A stretch of 64,000 bases of DNA from Physcomitrium patens. Lineage: Eukaryota; Streptophyta; Bryopsida; Funariales; Funariaceae. Below the pieces are notes generated by a model. That model was not told where the DNA came from. It made no database searches and worked only from the letters and a program-made list of their open reading frames with translations. Location of the stretch: NCBI RefSeq assembly GCF_000002425.4, contig NC_037259.1, positions 2,211,218 to 2,275,217 on the forward strand, in the 5' to 3' direction. Positions 63,283 to 64,000 of this stretch are shown here, piece after piece (the stretch's first letter is position 1; the number at the start of each line of letters is the position of its first letter). The position numbers and the translations under genes were made by a program.

Positions 63283-64000
63283 GAGAAAATGGTTAATTTT
63301 GACATGTGATTTTAAAGAAAAATAAAAATTCAGCAAGAGATATCTACTTGTAAATTTTTTTGGCAATGAAAGAATATATTTATATATATATATATATATA
63401 TATACTTTTTCATTGTAATTACAATAAAAGATATGTGTTATTGTAAACATGAATAATTCAAATAAAAATGATTTTCTTTTTAATTAACATTAGATGATGG
63501 CCAATGGAAGTAGCCCTTATTATCAAAAAAATAAAAAAAATAAAAAAGTTAAAAGATGACCAAGGTGGCAAGAGATTGCCCCTGACTGGCGGCAGCCTTC
63601 TCATCAATAGGGATCCGGCCGCCGGATCCCTCTCTCTCTCTCTTGTTATTTTCTTTTTGCATCGTCACAAGCTTTAAGCACTCATAAACATTTTTATTAG
63701 ATTTCCTTCACGTGGTGGGAATACTGCGATGCAGTATTACCTTTTTGATGTTTTTTGCTCTCTCAGATTTGGATTACCAGGGTCCAGCAAAATGGTTGGA
63801 AGCATGGAATTTTTTTGACTGTGTGTGTGGTTACAAGGTGTACTCTCGGTTTCGTTGAGAATTAAGGATGGAAGTGGCTTCAATCCAGAGGCACTGGTAG
63901 TTTTGAAGCTTGGTTTTTTGTTCCAGTGATGAAGCTAACTTCTTTTTTCTCGGCTCTTTTTATCATTTCTTCTTGTCGCTGCAATGCCGTGACCTCATAC
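63164..64000. other. TA microsatellites, palindrome and unassigned DNA
   Basis: TA runs lie at 63202-63227, 63255-63283 and 63376-63404. A perfect GC-rich palindrome lies at 63610-63630 and is followed by a CT run. The last about 350 bp become T-rich but gene-like and may be the leader of a gene beyond the window. No coding frame is supported. Confidence 0.5.
63610..63630. repeat. Perfect 21-bp GC-rich palindrome
   Basis: GGGATCCGGC, a single C, then GCCGGATCCC: 10-bp arms with one central base. It is directly followed by CTCTCTCTCT. Confidence 0.9.

Noticed and set aside
63199-63450. Minus-strand frame of 83 codons
   Set aside because: Made mostly of translated TA microsatellites.
1-64000. 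CRISPR arrays, operons, bacterial promoters
   Set aside because: Nothing with regular spacers. Introns and plant genes show this is eukaryotic nuclear DNA.

Overview
The window looks like nuclear DNA of a land plant. It carries plant-type genes split by short GT-AG introns: a galactolipid synthase (DGD1), the chlorophyll enzyme divinyl-chlorophyllide reductase (DVR), a pectin acetylesterase and a WDR26-type WD40 protein. The style, with moderately GC-rich genes set against very AT-rich, transposon-filled blocks, suggests a bryophyte or another non-seed plant. That placement is an inference; the sequence does not prove it.

Layout. 1-5480 is AT-rich and holds a decayed Ty3/gypsy fossil. 5481-6960 is an unexplained GC-richer island, followed by microsatellite-rich DNA to about 8400. 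8951-14134 (minus) is a 12-exon membrane-anchored coiled-coil gene. 16413-19661 (minus) is DGD1 with 6 exons. 21519-22817 (minus) is intronless DVR. 26415-30389 (plus) is a 12-exon pectin acetylesterase. At 31846-31992 there is a lone candidate 3' exon beside a 33-bp inverted repeat, where the sequence turns AT-rich. That block, about 32.1-46.3 kb, contains a complete-length but broken Ty3/gypsy element (33288-39259, LTRs of 535/536 bp, perfect 5-bp target duplication) and a Ty1/copia fossil (about 40.4-44.4 kb). 46548-47824 (plus) is an unrecognised three-exon gene for a small acidic membrane protein. A second AT-rich block (about 47.9-55.9 kb) holds a diverged LTR in the opposite orientation and a Tc1-type DD34E DNA transposon with 226-bp inverted repeats (52039-53942). 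56036-59121 (minus) is the WDR26 homologue. 61118-63163 (plus) is a cytochrome P450 pseudogene. The window ends in microsatellites and a perfect GC-rich palindrome.

How the genes relate. DGD1 and DVR both serve thylakoid build-up (galactolipid and chlorophyll) and lie in tandem about 1.9 kb apart, but as eukaryotic genes they are presumably transcribed separately. The other genes have unrelated roles. All exon models were built by hand from splice signals, reading phase and remembered family sequence. Each one closes in frame except the P450, which has three visible lesions. The best candidates for something undescribed are the small gene at 46.5-47.8 kb, the orphan exon and hairpin at 31.8-32.1 kb, and the DD34E transposon with its heat-shock-element-like promoter cluster.
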